Part shown: positions 22,240 through 35,439 of the stretch, one piece after another
Numbering within the stretch: position 1 is the first letter of the stretch
Layout of the letters: every line of letters starts with the position of its first letter
Source: Lumbricus rubellus
Taxonomy: Eukaryota; Annelida; Clitellata; Crassiclitellata; Lumbricidae
DNA: 64,000 nucleotides
Direction of reading: 5' to 3'
Assembly: GCA_945859605.1 (NCBI GenBank)
Contig: OX243820.1
Location: 30,991,316-31,055,315 of the forward strand
Made by a program: the position numbers and the translations under genes
The notes under the pieces: model-generated
What the model was told of the DNA's origin: nothing
Databases searched by the model: none
The model's input: only the letters and a program-made list of their open reading frames with translations

Positions 22240-25200
22240 CTGTTTTGTAACCAGGCACACATTCTTTGGGATCACCCACTACTCTCTTAGTGTGTATACT
22301 ATATAGCCTGTGCCTATTTTAGGCTAAACAATGACAGCGCCATACACACATGCGCACACTACTCCATATGCATGCCCTCAATACTCCATGTATGCCATAA
22401 GACCGATGAGCGATGAAAAGTTCATAAAAAAGTATAAATTGGACCAGCGATTAAAATATTTGATTGTAGAAGGTAGATGAGCGATGAAAACATGGCCAAA
22501 GCATACATTTTACAATAATTTACGACGCTGTTTCATTGAAAGTCAGCAAATAATTTACGATGCTAAACAACACGTTAACCGTAGTGCAGTACATGGAGAT
22601 CCTAGACGTGCAGTGACCGTGGGACGGGAAATAGTGACATAGATATGCTGATATAGAGCGGAGTGGCGGGAGGCTGAAGAGTTAGCCATTTCACATGTGC
22701 TGGGGGTATTGTTGAGAGTTGCAAAACAACTTAACTAAAAACTGGAGTAAAGAATTCTTCTGGTAAAATAATTATCAACGAATATATCTGCCTACTCAAA
22801 GAATTCTAGATGAAGACTTGAGTGCTTTGAAATTCACTTTATTACACTTTAAAAAAATATAACACAACAACATTCGAAATATTTTTCAAGTATGGTACTG
22901 CTGGTCACGTGACGTGCTCAGATGCTTCCGGAGATTTCGGCGTTTTATTGCGCTTGTTTATCGTACAAAGAGGACAGAAAGACTTCGGTCAACGATCTTT
23001 GCTTTCGGTGCTGTCAACTTTTTCGTACGAGAAAATTGTTGAAAATATAAAAATTGAAATAAACATATCGATCTCGGGTGTGCAACAAAATTATTTTGAC
23101 ACATTTAGATAAAGCTAGGAGCAGTTGATTAATCTTTTAGGCCTACCTATTTGCCCCGAGAATATCCGCTGAAACGGGCTTAAAATTTAAAAATTAGCGG
23201 GTACAGGGTTAAAGCAACCTGGAGCGACAGTCATGGTCTTCGAGTAGCCTACTTGCTATCGAATTATTTAAATTGCTTGACTGGTTATGGACGCGACGGC
23301 TAGTTCTTTCCATCATGGTCAGATCTTCATTTTCCCGCAGCTTCCATTTTTAGGAACTGATATAGGCCTAGGCCTAGGCCTAATTGCCCTTAACATTTTG
23401 CCGATAGACCTTCAACACCTTACCAAAGTCTATAGGCCTAGCCTAAAGATTCTAATATCTTTGACCAGGTCTTTGCTTTGACCTTGGGACACGAGTCCTC
23501 AGTTTTTTAATATTATCGAAATCAACACTAGTGTGTCGATTTAGCCTAATCAGATGGGGTTAAAAGCGTGTGCACCCAGGACGTTTAATTAGGCCAGCAC
23601 TCAAACGTAGGCTACATCACCATGTAGACGACGTTAGGCCTACACGCCGATCATTTTAAGTGTCCAGGAATTCAGGAAATCAAAGATTTTGAAGCAATTG
23701 TGTTTCCATAAATTCATTGAAACCGATTTCTTTTGAATTAGGTCTACATGACTTCAGACAATAACTTCTGGCCTAAATAAGAGAGTGATGTGAGAAGTTT
23801 GGAGCCTTGGACTAGGCCTATATTCTGCTGCAGGACCCCTTGCCCCCCGTAATCAAGTGAGCTACTAGCTGAATCAGCTATCATTAGCCAAGAGTGTGCT
23901 AAACAATTATTTGATTTTGAAATAAAAGCTTTGTGACTCATTTTTATTAACAGCAGCTAATTTAGAGGTAACGCCGCCAATAAATCGATGAAGGAGAAAT
24001 GCTACCCGCGGTTATATGTTTTTTGCTTTTACCGACGGTTGATCTCGGGTGTCGAGTGAATTTTGGCAGTTTCTATTTTAAAGTTGTCAAAAGGGTGTGT
24101 TTTGACTGCATTCTTGCACGAATTTATTGCTTGCGAATTGTTTATGCGCCTTAGAGATACACAAACTGCTTATTGAAGATTTTATATTCGCCTGGCGTCT
24201 TTTCCATTGAGATTTGTCCGGTGCGTGGCACATGCCATTGGTCTTAACCGTCGGACCGTCGACGCGTCCCATGACGTAGGCAAGCGTGGTTGAGCGTGCC
24301 GAAACGAACCTACAGACGGCTATTTAATTTGTGTAATGTCATATGATATTCAGAGCGTTCAGTTTAATTTAATTTGTGTGCCATTTGGGAAAATTTGAAC
24401 GGCAATGTGCAACGTCTGAATTTTTTTCAAATGTGACTGACGATAGTGATTTATTTTAGTTTAAATTTTATTTTAGTTATGTTTTATATTTTTTTATTCA
24501 GTCATTTATTACATGCACAAATGTTGTGAAGTGTACAATATTCTATTGTGACAATTGAATAACTGAAATTTCCTGTTGAAACTTTGATGACATTTGTTAC
24601 AAACTTTGTTATGACATTTAATATTTGGCATATATATATTGTCTATAGGATAAGCTTGGCATAATGTTTATACAATATTTTTAAAATGTATGATTTGACT
24701 TAGTTCACTAGCTGTGAGGAACACTGAAGATATGAATTTATTTTTTGTCTTAATGCAGTTTAGCCATACATATTATTTAACACAGTGCACATACAAACAC
24801 AGTGGTTCACAGTTTAGTTTAGAACATTTTCTGGGCAGTAATTTCATTGACACTGTACACATTTTGGTGGCAATGTCCTATGGCTCTTTCTTCATGCCTT
24901 TCTTATGCCTTTCTCCTTGAGCAGCTAATGAGTATGCCATCGCACTTTTAAAGCTGTTCCTAAGCTCGTACTTCCAAGCAGTGTTGTAACAACTTTCCAA
25001 TGTAACTGGGAAAATATATGATTCAAGTCCTTGCACCACATTACTGTGCCCATATTTGAGACACAGGATCGAATTTTACTCTGTAGAAGTTTTCAGGATG
25101 TTCAAGCAACTTTCAGTTCTTGGTTAAAATACACCAGAATGCATCATATAATTTGTTAAAATGCCCACAGCAAACTCACAAAAAGCTCTGGGCCTTTATA

Positions 25201-25918
25201 TTTGATATCAGCCAACCAATGCTTACTTAAATACACCTGTTTGAACTGTCAGAATTAACATGACCCGGTTTTCGAACCGGGTTGGCCTCTCAGCTAATGG
25301 GCCAAAAACGAAAAGTTTTATCATGTTTAGAACCTACTCATTGGTGAATAGTCTGACAGCTGTATCTAAAATATTTATTGAGTTAGTGGCTATCAAAACG
25401 CCTTGGAATAATTTTTTCAAACTAGCTCCCCCGCCAGTATAAAATTGGTCACATACTATGAATAATGAGCGATATTTTGCCTGAATTATTATTAGGGCAT
25501 GATGATTTTTCAAGCTTACTAAGCATCATCTATATCTGGTGGGTCCATTGGTTGATTTTGAGCATGCCGGTACGGTCCTACGTTGATCACATTCAGTACC
25601 TTAGTACCAGTGTACTGACATTTTCACTTGTTCTTATCTGATTGACAAATATTCCTCTGTAATTTTCTGGCAACAGGCCACATAATACTGATGGATTGTA
25701 ATTGTTTAGTCTTATTTGCACAAGTTTGTTGCCACAATTCTACATTAGTGGGGAGTAAATACATTAAACTATCTGGTTGAAGTGTTTCTTTTGAAGAAAG
25801 TTTATGCTTGTGCCAGGATTTACATCTTTTTTTTGGATCTTGGTTAAACTATGACTGCCGTGAATACTGATGTGTTTTGTAAATGATTGTTAGGCAGAGC
25901 ATTACGAGCATTACTTCC
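22240..25918. promoter_or_regulatory. Divergent region between the Tudor gene and MTHFSD
   Basis: About 3.7 kb separate the first coding exons of two oppositely transcribed genes. The segment 24180-24330 has more CpG than its surroundings, with a CRE-like TGACGTAGG near 24272. It is the best candidate for a promoter, possibly bidirectional. Non-coding first exons are expected: an acceptor-like ttgttag lies at 25887-25893 just before the MTHFSD start codon. No TATA box can be claimed. The rest contains TAGGCCTA-rich AT sequence. Confidence 0.35.
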
Positions 25919-28900
25919 ATGATGTCTGAGGAAGAACGTTTACCACTACTGAAGATTGAGCCAGGTTTGTTGCATCATGCCATCTCTCATTTGTATACCT
26001 CTCTTAAAATGAAAGTTTTATAAACATAACTTATTCAAATTTTTATGCACTTGAGGCTACTTATTAAATATTTGTTTTGTGTAACTTTGTGGTTTCACAT
26101 GAGACAGAATAGGGCTTTCTAAATTGTGGAACTGTCGGTCCCTAGGTTTGGAAAATGCCTTCTCTTTGGTCTGTGCTGAAGTGCGTTCCCTTCCGTGGGA
26201 CTTGTCTAGCTGGTTTGATAAAAATCAAGACTAGCTGTGCCTGGGTTTGGAATGCCTCTGAATAGTTATCTTGAAGAAGCGCTATATAAATTTCTGAGAT
26301 AGACTTATTGTAACATGAATTCCGACAGTTGTCTAGGGAATTCGGGAATATATCAAGTTATGCACTTGATGAAAGTCTGGATACATACTTTCAGAATATA
26401 TGCATACATGTGTCAGATCCACTTTTGGAAAATGACCTTGGTATAAAACAATGTTATGAGGCAGGTTTTGACATGGCTCCCAAAGGCATCGCTCTTGCGA
26501 GTTGCCAATGTATTATTTATCGCAGCTTGCCTAGCGTTGATCCGTTTACTCTGCCTACTTGCTAGTGATATAAGGTCTCAGTGGATGTGACCGTGTTTTG
26601 TGAGTGCTTTTGCTGGTTTGTCTGTCCTTGCAGTTTAGCATAATTATGTCTGAGAGACATGACTAGTGTTGGCTACCACCCCAAGAGGAGGGAGCAGTGT
26701 GATATGTAGGACAAGGGAAGCTTGTCTGCATGGTGGTTCTGTATGGGCAGTCAAGCAGAGATTTATAAGTCGGCTGAATATCTAATAACGATGGTGATGA
26801 TGCATTTGGGTTTCTTGGCATTTTGTATTCTCTTGACGACCAGTTGATCATGTTTATAAAAGACATGGTTTGTCATGTAATGCGTTCTGTAATGCATTCC
26901 GAAATGCCACTGAAGACCTGTTTGTTGTTTATTGGACTAGACATAATATGTTGGTGATGGACAGCAGTGTGGGCTGTAAGGATGAATATATAATCACTAG
27001 TGTCTTCATTTTGTCAACTTCATATTAAACGATGTGTCAGAATTAACTAAGGTCCCTAAGCAGAGTTAATTCTTATACTGACTTTATAATAAATTGGTTA
27101 TCATTTTAGTTTTTATGCTGTGTTTTTTCCGGTTCTATAGAGGATAAGAAGGGTGATATCCGTACGAAAGTATGGAACTATCTGGCTGATAACAACCTGG
27201 CTTCATTTCCAAGACCCCCACACCGGAGAATATCTAATTTCAGGGTACGTTTGTATTCCAATACCATGTGTGAGTTCAAACAAATATTATAATTTGTCTT
27301 GTGGGATATCACTTTTTCAATGTGGAGGCAGTGTTTTTAGCTATTTTCCTCAGATATCGAAAACTGTTTGTGAATTTGTATACAGCTGGTATTCTTGCAA
27401 ACTGCTTATCTGATGGCACGGACTGAAAGGGCAAATAATGCACTACATTACCAGAGCAACAACCTCGGTTGCAAGGTTGCTAGCTTCAACCCCAGCCTGG
27501 TGAAAATTTGTTTGACCCTAGGGATATAATCTTGTCTCCAAACCATCACTTGGTGATTGGTTAAAGCAAGGTGCTTAGCCCACAGTTTGTGAGGTATGGC
27601 TTACCCACAGTTTGTTAGGTTTTACTTAACCCACAGTTTCTGCTGGGGCATATATTTTGATGTGATTTTTCATGCGTGTGATGTTAGGGGGCGGATGCAG
27701 CGGGTGACCAGATAGCCACCATGGACATTTTCACCAACGCACAGATCCTGCGAGTTGACCCAGACAAGCCTCTCCAGCAGATTCGCTTCAAAACACTTGA
27801 GGTGAGCTGCTGATCTGCTTGTAAATAATCCGTCTTTTCTGCGACTGTTTTATGGCTGTTTTTGCGTTGAAATTTTGCATCGTCAAGCAGCAAAGTTAAA
27901 CATATGCTTGTAAATATACTGGCTTTCTGTATGTACAGCTGTTTCGGCTTTTGTGTTGGACTTGCTTGAGGTACGTGCATGGTGACTATCCCGAAGCAGG
28001 TTTCCAACTTGCAAGTTTCACAAGTGACTGTTTTATGGCCATTGCTGTGGGTCTGCACATCATCATGCCCAGTAAAATTTACTGCTATTCTGAACAATGG
28101 AGTGCAATTAACGACTACTCTTAACAATGCAATGCAATTTACTGCTACTCTTAACAATGCAATTAGCGGTCTTGCAATCTGCGGATCAATGGTCTTGATT
28201 TTTAATGTTTAAATATTGCATTGTTTTTGATTGTTTGGCATTTATCTGTGCAGGCTGGGAAGACTTTGCTGGTTCCAACACCAAGGCTGAAGAATCATGT
28301 CTTCAGCAAGATTGTTCCGCCGGCTGACTGTGGAACAAAGCTGCTTCGTGGCTGTGCTGCACGTCAGGCAAGTTTCATTTGTTATGCTTTGTAGATTATT
28401 TACAGTCATCATCGGGAGATATTTTACCCAGTACTTTGCATTCAAGAAAGGAGAACACTCAAAACAGAACAATGCTAAGAATAGAATAACTGGGTAGAGT
28501 GACTAAGAATCCTCACTTCATCCTATAAAATCTAGGGAATGAATGATAAAGTATCAATACTCAGTGCTTAGATACAGTTTGATTGCTGTGGTAAATTGAC
28601 AGTTTTTGTATTCCTTACTGTGCAGTTAAGTTTTCTCCAATCCTACTTGATCCGTAGTTGCTTTGTCTAATGTTTAGCTTTCTCTGTCTGAGGTGACCTT
28701 TTCTTAGCACTATCTTTGTTCATTTGAGGTATCCCCTTTAAACCAATACTCCAGTTTACATTTATTCCAAACAAATGCATTTATCTTAAGTAGTAAATAA
28801 CTGACTTTTCTTGTGCTGCTATTTACTGAACTTTTGAATCAATAAAAAGGACGGTTGATTGATTGATTGAATGATTGATTGTTTTAATTGATTGATTGAT

Positions 28901-30852
28901 CGATTGATTGATTGAATGTCTCTAGGGTGTTGAAGAGTACAGCGAACCCGTGGAGATTGATGCCAAGATCCACGTTGATTTGGTTGTCGTTGGTTGTGTT
29001 GCCGTGTCAACTAAAGGTAATCTGTTTGTAATTAAATATTGCATTCTTAATTGTGTGTGCTAGTCTAACATGGTTATTGTGATGGAGAGAAAAATGTTTC
29101 AAGATTTCAGAACTTCCACTAGTGCTCCATGTAGTGAACTTGGCTATAAATGATTTTCCTTAACTATATGTCCACAAGCATTTGGGAATGTTAATGTTGG
29201 ACTCTCAGTTACTCATCTATGGATTGGATGAAACTGTGATTTTTATCCATGTACGTGTTGCAGCCTGTGTGTGTGGTGACTTGTCCAGTACCGAGGCATT
29301 GGCTTTTGAGCTTGTACAGTGCTTGATGAACTCTAGACATCCCTTAGGATAGCAGTGGGATTTACACAGTAACAATGTTTAGTTAATTGCGTTAGATATT
29401 GCGGTGGCTTGAATCGTAGCAGACCTGGCATCTTAACGCTTTACCGACCAGCATACACGAAAATGCATTGAAAACACATGTAGCTGGTTGCTAAAGGGTT
29501 AAGTAAGTATGTGGAGGTTCTTGACTTCTTGTGCCTAAACTGACCGAAGTAAATATATATGACCAGATAGTGTTTGATTAAAAATACTTAATATAGACAT
29601 GTCTTTTATGTATCATCATGTATTTGTGTTTGTAAGGGAATATTACGAATGTATGTTTGGTTTCTATATGGAGGATTTGTTGTTGTTTATAGGATGGAGA
29701 ATTGGGAAAGGAGGCGGCCTGTCGGACCTTGAGTATGCAATGATGGTTTCAATGGGTGTCGTCGACAGCCAGGTGACAGTCGTCACGATGGTTCATGATT
29801 GCCAGGTGCTTGACCTTTCAGACGACCTCTTCGGACCCCACGACCTGCCCGTTGACTACATCGTCACGCCAACCCGCATCATCAAGTGCGACGGCAACCT
29901 GCCGAAGCCAACGGGCGTCATCTGGTCGGTGCTGACCCCGGAAAAGCTGAACCACATCCCGGTGCTGCGACGTCTGCGCTATCGGGAATTGAAGGCGGGG
30001 AAGAGCGTCGCGCTCGAAGGGGAGACGGATAATCCGGTGGACCTGGAGGACGTCGTCCTGGAGGACGAGGAGAAGGACGAGAAGGGAAGAGGCTTCCGAG
30101 GGAACTTCCGAAGGAGGGGGGATAGGCGAAGGAAGGACCAGGACGAGGCGGATACGACCGGAGAGGACGACGGAAAGGAGAGAGAAAGGGAGAAGGTGGG
30201 AGACGACGACTCGCAGAGGAATAGGGATAGGGACAACCGGCGCGTCAACAAGAAGGGCCGCGGACCGCGCAGCTACAGGAACCGGAGGTACAACCGAAGG
30301 ACGAGCGAGAACGACAGCGACAACAAGCAGGACAGCGATGACCGAAGCGGAAAGGAGAACCGTGATGAGGGAGAGGAACGAGGCGGAGGCAGGCAGGGGG
30401 AGAGGCACAACAGCGATAATAGGAGGGAGGGACGAGGCGGCGGCGGCGGCAACCGGGGCAACAGCGAGCGCGGAGGCTACAGAAGGCCCGGTCCGTGGAA
30501 CAGGAGGCGACCATTCTACGACAACAACGAGGGCTCCGTCTACGTCGGAAGCCTTCCGAGGTCGCTGCGCGTCAGCCAGTTCAAGGTGAAGGTGAGGGAG
30601 CGCAAGGTGACGCCGCTGAGGGTGTTGTGGCGCGGGTCGTCCGGCTTCGCGTTCCTCAACTTCAAGACCCAGCAGGACGCCGAGGAGGCCTTGGTCGCGC
30701 TCGAGGGCCTCGAGATCAGCGACAAGGCGCTGAGGCTGGAGATGGCCCGGACCGGGTCGGAGAAGACGACGACGTCACGGAGACCGAGAGGGCCGAGGAG
30801 GCAGAGCGACCAGCGTGACAGTCAGGGCGAGGAGGAGGAGAGGGCGGACTGA
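25919..30852 (+). CDS. MTHFSD: MTHFSD: methenyltetrahydrofolate synthase domain-containing protein
   Basis: Six exons, all in phase: 25919-25964, 27141-27244, 27688-27801, 28254-28367, 28926-29016, 29693-30852. Product 542 aa. Residues 1 to about 270 form a 5-formyl-THF cyclo-ligase-like domain: [73 protein letters not shown], and [20 protein letters not shown]. Residues about 276-436 are an R/D/E/G-rich disordered linker. Residues about 437-510 form an RRM with RNP2-like VYVGSL and RNP1-like GFAFLNF. The order matches vertebrate MTHFSD (about 383 aa), an RNA-binding protein of uncertain enzyme activity; the linker here is much longer. The start is [15 protein letters not shown]; the last exon has unusually high GC. 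Confidence 0.9.
26115..26315 (+). mobile_element. LINE 3' end in MTHFSD intron 1
   Basis: Has the tail GGAATGCCTCTGAATAGTT and TTGAAGAAGCGCTATATAAA of the window's LINE family, preceded by a decayed coding stretch. Confidence 0.5.
28254..28367 (+). CDS. MTHFSD: MTHFSD exon 4 with a GC-AG intron donor
   Basis: 38 codons ([17 protein letters not shown]...LRGCAARQ). It ends at CGTCAG|gcaagttt: a GC donor with an otherwise perfect consensus (CAG before, aagt after). The next exon begins after tctctag at 28926 with [14 protein letters not shown] in phase 0, so the GC donor is needed to keep the frame. Confidence 0.85.
28850..28920. repeat. GATT microsatellite beside the MTHFSD exon 5 acceptor
   Basis: (GATT)n with a few changes, ending only a few bases before the acceptor tctctag at 28925; it forms part of the intron 3' end. 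Confidence 0.8.
29433..29502. mobile_element. Diverged TTAA-flanked hairpin MITE
   Basis: TTAA, CGCTTTACCGACCAGC, the middle, GCTGGTTGCTAAAGGG, TTAA. Ends and length match the five hairpins in the Tudor gene, but the inner sequence is a different sub-family. A half copy with TTAACCCTATAACGGCCAGC is at about 6268. Confidence 0.6.
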
Positions 30853-32280
30853 GACCGGCGGTCCACCCCCCCTGGCAGCGATCCCTCGGCTCACCTCGAC
30901 CGCGCACCACGACGGATGCACCGCGGGCAGGAGACGACACGACGCGCGCCCTGTTCTTAAGTTAGTGTTAAGCAAGCATTTGCTATATTTGATTTAGAAC
31001 ATTCTATCTATAGCAGTAAAGCATTAACTTTGCAATTTTTCCATTGTTCGGTTTGGCATAAACTGGAATGCTAAGAGACATCAAAAAAAATATGTAACCA
31101 TAACAGCCTCTCCGTGTTCCCGCTTATTGTGTTGGGTGTTTCAGTTTTTCTTTTTCTCTCTCGTCGCGCGGACGTATGTTCTTACGGTCCGCTGCGGCGG
31201 CGACGGCGTTGATTCTTTTGGCAGGATTGTCTTAACTGGTGTTTTTCCTTTGCGTGTGTTTAGTTTACTTTAAGTGCAGTCTATTTATTTTTCTAGCAGA
31301 ATAATTCGCGAAATTGTCCTTGTCTCTCGCGCATGCATTGTTGTTTTTCGGGAAGTTTTGGTTTGCGACTTTCAAGTAGCGGTTATTGCTTTGTTGACTT
31401 TGTGACTAGAGAAAGGAAGTGAGAGAGAGGTAGAGCGAAGAGTGCAGCTATTAACGGTTGAGGTAATTTTTCGTAGTTCTATTATATATATCGATAAGTT
31501 AATGAAATTTATATTGCGTATTTCTTTAGTTCGTTTGGCGTTGGTTTATTTCTAGCTGACTGTTGTTGTTCGACTGTGTAACGGTTTTTTCAAGTGGATT
31601 GATCTCCAAAGGCAGCAATACATGAACTGTTAGAGACTTTGAGTAGAAGCCTGTATCCGTGGCGGCCCGGCCCTCGTAGAGGTCTCCTCGCTACTGCGAA
31701 ACTTAATCAAACTGCATTGTGGCTGGTGTTGGCGGCGTAAAATTTGTCCGGCGAAAATGCTTTTCTGTACCGCATGCTTGACACGCCACCAGTGCTTCTT
31801 ACTTAGCCGATCAGAGTCTGCTGTGGGCTTCTTAGAAAGCAGAAAATTGGAACTGTTAAAAGCTACCCACCTCTCGATAGAAATTTTCTTACCATGCACA
31901 TTGCCTTCGTTACCTGTCTGAGTCTAACGTTACTAAATCAGCAGGGCATTTGAGTTTCATGTGTTATTATCTGCATGCTAGGAACATGTACGTACGTTTG
32001 AATAGAGCTTGCTATATAATTGTTTTGTCGTCGTTAAGTTTGAAAGGATTATTATTTGTCTCTCTATTTTTGGCTGGTAGATTATTACACGCGGATCGGT
32101 GTTGATTTTCGATGCTGGCCAAGCTTTGTTTTTTTGCAATTTTTGTGCATTGGATTTACTATTTGAATGAATTTGACGCAACTGACCCATTGTTATTCGC
32201 TGTTAACATTGTTGTGCAATTGTTTGAGAATTGAAAGCTTGTGTTTAGCTCTCCTTATTATAACAAAATAAACATACGAA
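30853..32280 (+). other. MTHFSD: MTHFSD 3' UTR
   Basis: No coding exon follows the TGA at 30850-30852. AATAAA at 32267-32272 is the most obvious poly(A) signal on this strand, giving a 3' UTR of about 1.4 kb. GC content falls sharply after about 31.0 kb. Confidence 0.5.
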
Positions 32281-32339
32281 AACAGTTCACGCTGTGATTG
32301 GCTGTTGCTGACGACGTTGTTTTGTTTAATGAGTTTGTT

Positions 32340-32485
32340 TGTATGTGCACTTGTTATGGTGCCCCTTCAAGCTCTCGCTACTCAGAGGCGCTCCCGAATG
32401 CAGAGCGGACACTGCTTTGGAGTTTCACGCCGAAGCGCTGAGTAATTGTGAGTGAAGGACTTGCCCAAGGTCCATAGGTTTCAGG
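32340..32485 (-). mobile_element. tRNA-derived SINE, 5'-truncated
   Basis: Reverse strand copy of the SINE at 17795-18035: GTCCTTCACTCACAATTACT, GCATTCGGGAGCGCCTCTG, then TGAAGGGGCACCATAACAAG. The tRNA-like head is missing. Confidence 0.7.
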
Positions 32486-32489
32486 CTGT

Positions 32490-33320
32490 AAATCTGTTTT
32501 ATATTGGGGTGGGGGGAAGGAACTGTCTCTCTGGAAGTGTTCTTCCATTTGAAACCCATGTTACAAAATTGCATGGGAATAGTAAATTATTTAATTCATT
32601 CATTCAGTAAAATAATACTCCGAAATTCCACTAGTGGGGTAGGGAATTCCTTTGTGTTCCCTCTCCAAGTTTGACAGTACGAAGGGAATTCCACCCGTTC
32701 CTCCCCAGGATTTCCGACCCTGGTAGGTTTGAGACGAGGCAGAAATGTTTTGGTGAAATTGGGTAGCATTTCTTTGCTATTCTCATCCCTGCCTGTAGGT
32801 CCATAATATGTTTGTCACTCAGTAAAAGCCTATAACCATAACCACACTAATTATTATTGAAACCAAAAGTAGGAGTTTAACAGATGTAATAAGATTACAA
32901 ATGCATGTCTGGCTGAAAGGGAGAGTTTTAAAAGGATCCTAAACCCTGCTTATAATTAAGGGTCACACAAGAATAAACATTGAATTAAACAGTAATAATA
33001 AAAAGTAATTGGGATTTAACTGAAAGTTTGGGTTTGAATAGTACACAGATAAGAGTAAAGTTTCTACAGAACAAAAACTTAACTAGTTAACTAATGTTCA
33101 CACGAGACAAAAATTTAACTAACCAGTTGAGTTTTAAACGAAAAAATCGGTTTGCATAGTGCGAATCTATCTGTATTCCAAATTGCAGGACCAACATATT
33201 TTCGACATAATGTTTTGTGGGAAGGACATAATATTTATGTCTCAAGGATTTTTGCATAGACACAGGGAGAACCTTTAAATATAAGATATGCTGTAGCATA
33301 CTTAGGCCTACATACATATA
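32490..33320. other. Intergenic DNA with no recognised feature
   Basis: AT-rich sequence; nothing recognised beyond short ATTC repeats at about 32596. Confidence 0.4.
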
Positions 33321-33470
33321 ATGGGCTCCCGCTGTCTTTACGCATAGGGTTTGCTCAGCTGTGTTTTAGCACAGCCTTAAAAGTGAATTTTTTCAGCCTG
33401 GGTTGGGTTTTGAGCGCTCATGAGTGGTAACCTTGAAGTGTCGCCATGCAAATCTCTGTAATGAATAGCT
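33320..33470 (+). mobile_element. LINE 3' end, decayed
   Basis: Tail-like TTTGAGCGCTCATGAGTGG, then CCTTGAAGTGTCGCCATG, preceded by a decayed stretch resembling the ORF2 end (AATGGGCTCCCGCTGTC). Confidence 0.4.
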
Positions 33471-34237
33471 AGAGTTACTAGACCTATAGGCCTATACATT
33501 ATTGTTTATGAGACGTGTTCCAAATAGGAGGAGCCTGGTCCATTGGCCTTAGTTTTAGTGAACCATGGCAATGAAGGCCAGCTGCAGCCAAGAGCCCAAT
33601 ATAGCTGCATACATGTAAGGATTCTGGGCCACTTGACAACTGGGTCGATCATGAACATGTATGCCTACTTCAGAGTTAGACACATGGAATTTGAACTACA
33701 TGGTTACATACGCTACAGACTTTGAATGCTAGTTTTGCCCAGTCCAGATCAAATGAACGGCGTAAGTGTTTGGACTATAAGCTTACATACAGGCGTAGGG
33801 ACTATGCAACTATACAGTCATGCATTGCAAAGGACATTGAATTAATGACACAATAGTACTTTGACCTCTTGCTTACACCGGCATATCGTAATGTCTAAGC
33901 TTCTAAAATACCATTTCAAAGCCAAACGTAGGGTTTATTCTAACCTATTCACGAACGCTCAGTCGAGCTGGATGGGTTGTCGAAACTGTAGACTAACGAT
34001 GGAGGTCAAGTCCGTTAGCGGCGCTAAGGCGAACCAAGAGGGGCTAACCCCCCCCCCCCCACAACAAAGCCATCGGGATGTTTTAACATGTAAAAATAAA
34101 ATATTTCGACGTTTAGCCCCCCCCCCTAAAAACGTGACATATCCATGAGATTTCAACCTGATGACTTAAAAAAGGTCGCCAGAAATTTTGGCGGATGAAA
34201 TTGGAAAATTTTCACGAGATTTCAACCTATCCGAGTT

Positions 34238-34680
34238 TTAAAAAGAACAGAGGAGGAGGAGGAAGAGGAGGAGGAGAAGGAGGAGGAGAAGGAGGAGGAG
34301 GAGGAGGAGGAGGAGAAGGGATCTCTGGTCGGCGCTTCAAACGATCGGTTGGTGTCTTGTGGCAAGCGCAGATGCAATTGAGTTGTGAGGTTATCTCTCT
34401 TAATATGGTAAATACAGAGAGATAGACGGACGGACGGAGTGAGGGAGAGTCAGACAGAGAGAGAGAGAGAGATACAAAGAGAGACACAGACAGACAAACA
34501 GACAGAAGCACAGACAGAGGGCAGAGACCGACAGATAGAGAGACAGCGACAGACATACAGATAGACAAAGACAGAAAGATATACAAAGGCAGATACAAAG
34601 ACAGAGAAAGATACAGATAGATACAAACAGACAGACACAGACAGACAAACAGACAGAGACATACAGACAGACAGTATACA
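34238..34680. repeat. (GGA)n followed by (ACAG/GATA)n microsatellites
   Basis: GGA/GAA triplets at 34249-34320, then CAGACAGA, GAGAGA and GATA repeats at 34424-34680. Long ORFs across it (poly-Pro, Leu/Ser/Cys) are repeat artefacts. Confidence 0.9.
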
Positions 34681-35439
34681 ACAACGAAGGTGACTTGATC
34701 CACTTCACACACGTCATTAGCCTGTGTGTATGCAGATCATCACAGGCGTTTCATCTGTTCCTATCTCGGGTGTAGTCTACAACTCTACTGTCTACAAGTC
34801 TACATGTAAGCTTATAGTATGGCACCGCCTGACACGAGACTAAGTATAGACTCCCATTAGTACACTAGTGCATTATTATGTTTCAGAACATCTAATGTAG
34901 GCTATAGCCTACTTGCATGCATGCAGTGGTATAGACAAGAAATATAAATGTTTAAATACAATACAATACAAGAAGGAATTTCGGGGGTTAAAACCCCCCA
35001 TTGGCTTGGAAAAAGTTTTTTAAAAGGTTGTTTATCCACTTAAATAAGAAAAGACAAAAGATTTGCTTGTAGTAACAGTTGTTTTCTTCTTTTTGTTACT
35101 TTATTCCCTTTTTATTATTTAAATTATTTACTATAATACTGTGGTGTTGGTGTCAGGCCTAGCGATCAGAGAGGGAAAGAAGTTTTCTTGGTTAGGGCCT
35201 ACATCTGTTTCCAGTTAAGTGTCTTCTCCACTTTCTGACGAAAAGCGGAGTCTGTGTATTCAACCGGGTATAGGGCGGAGGGGGTATGTGGGGGAAGGGG
35301 CCTCCATGCGGAATTCGTTTTCGAAATGCTTGTGTCAGAGGCATAAACAAATTAAACAGCTGGCGTAGACCATATAAATCTTATTATGCGTCTCTAAATA
35401 GACTCTATGCCTTCTGTAGTCTATGTATACTAAAAAGTC

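Noticed and set aside
22091..22279. Cys-rich frame (CSSCHLFC) as a RING finger of the Tudor gene
   Set aside because: It is in a different frame from the exon that joins correctly to exon 2, and it lacks the RING cysteine/histidine spacing.
22909..23112. 67-codon plus-strand ORF
   Set aside because: No motif, no splice partner in frame with MTHFSD, and composition like surrounding DNA.
24087..24272. 61-codon minus-strand ORF as a first coding exon of the Tudor gene
   Set aside because: No good donor before its stop and no recognisable domain; at most it is 5' UTR.
29599..29692. ORF start [20 protein letters not shown] upstream of the MTHFSD last exon
   Set aside because: It is intron read-through: the acceptor ttatag at 29692 and phase with the exon at 28926-29016 show that coding starts at GWRIGKGGG.
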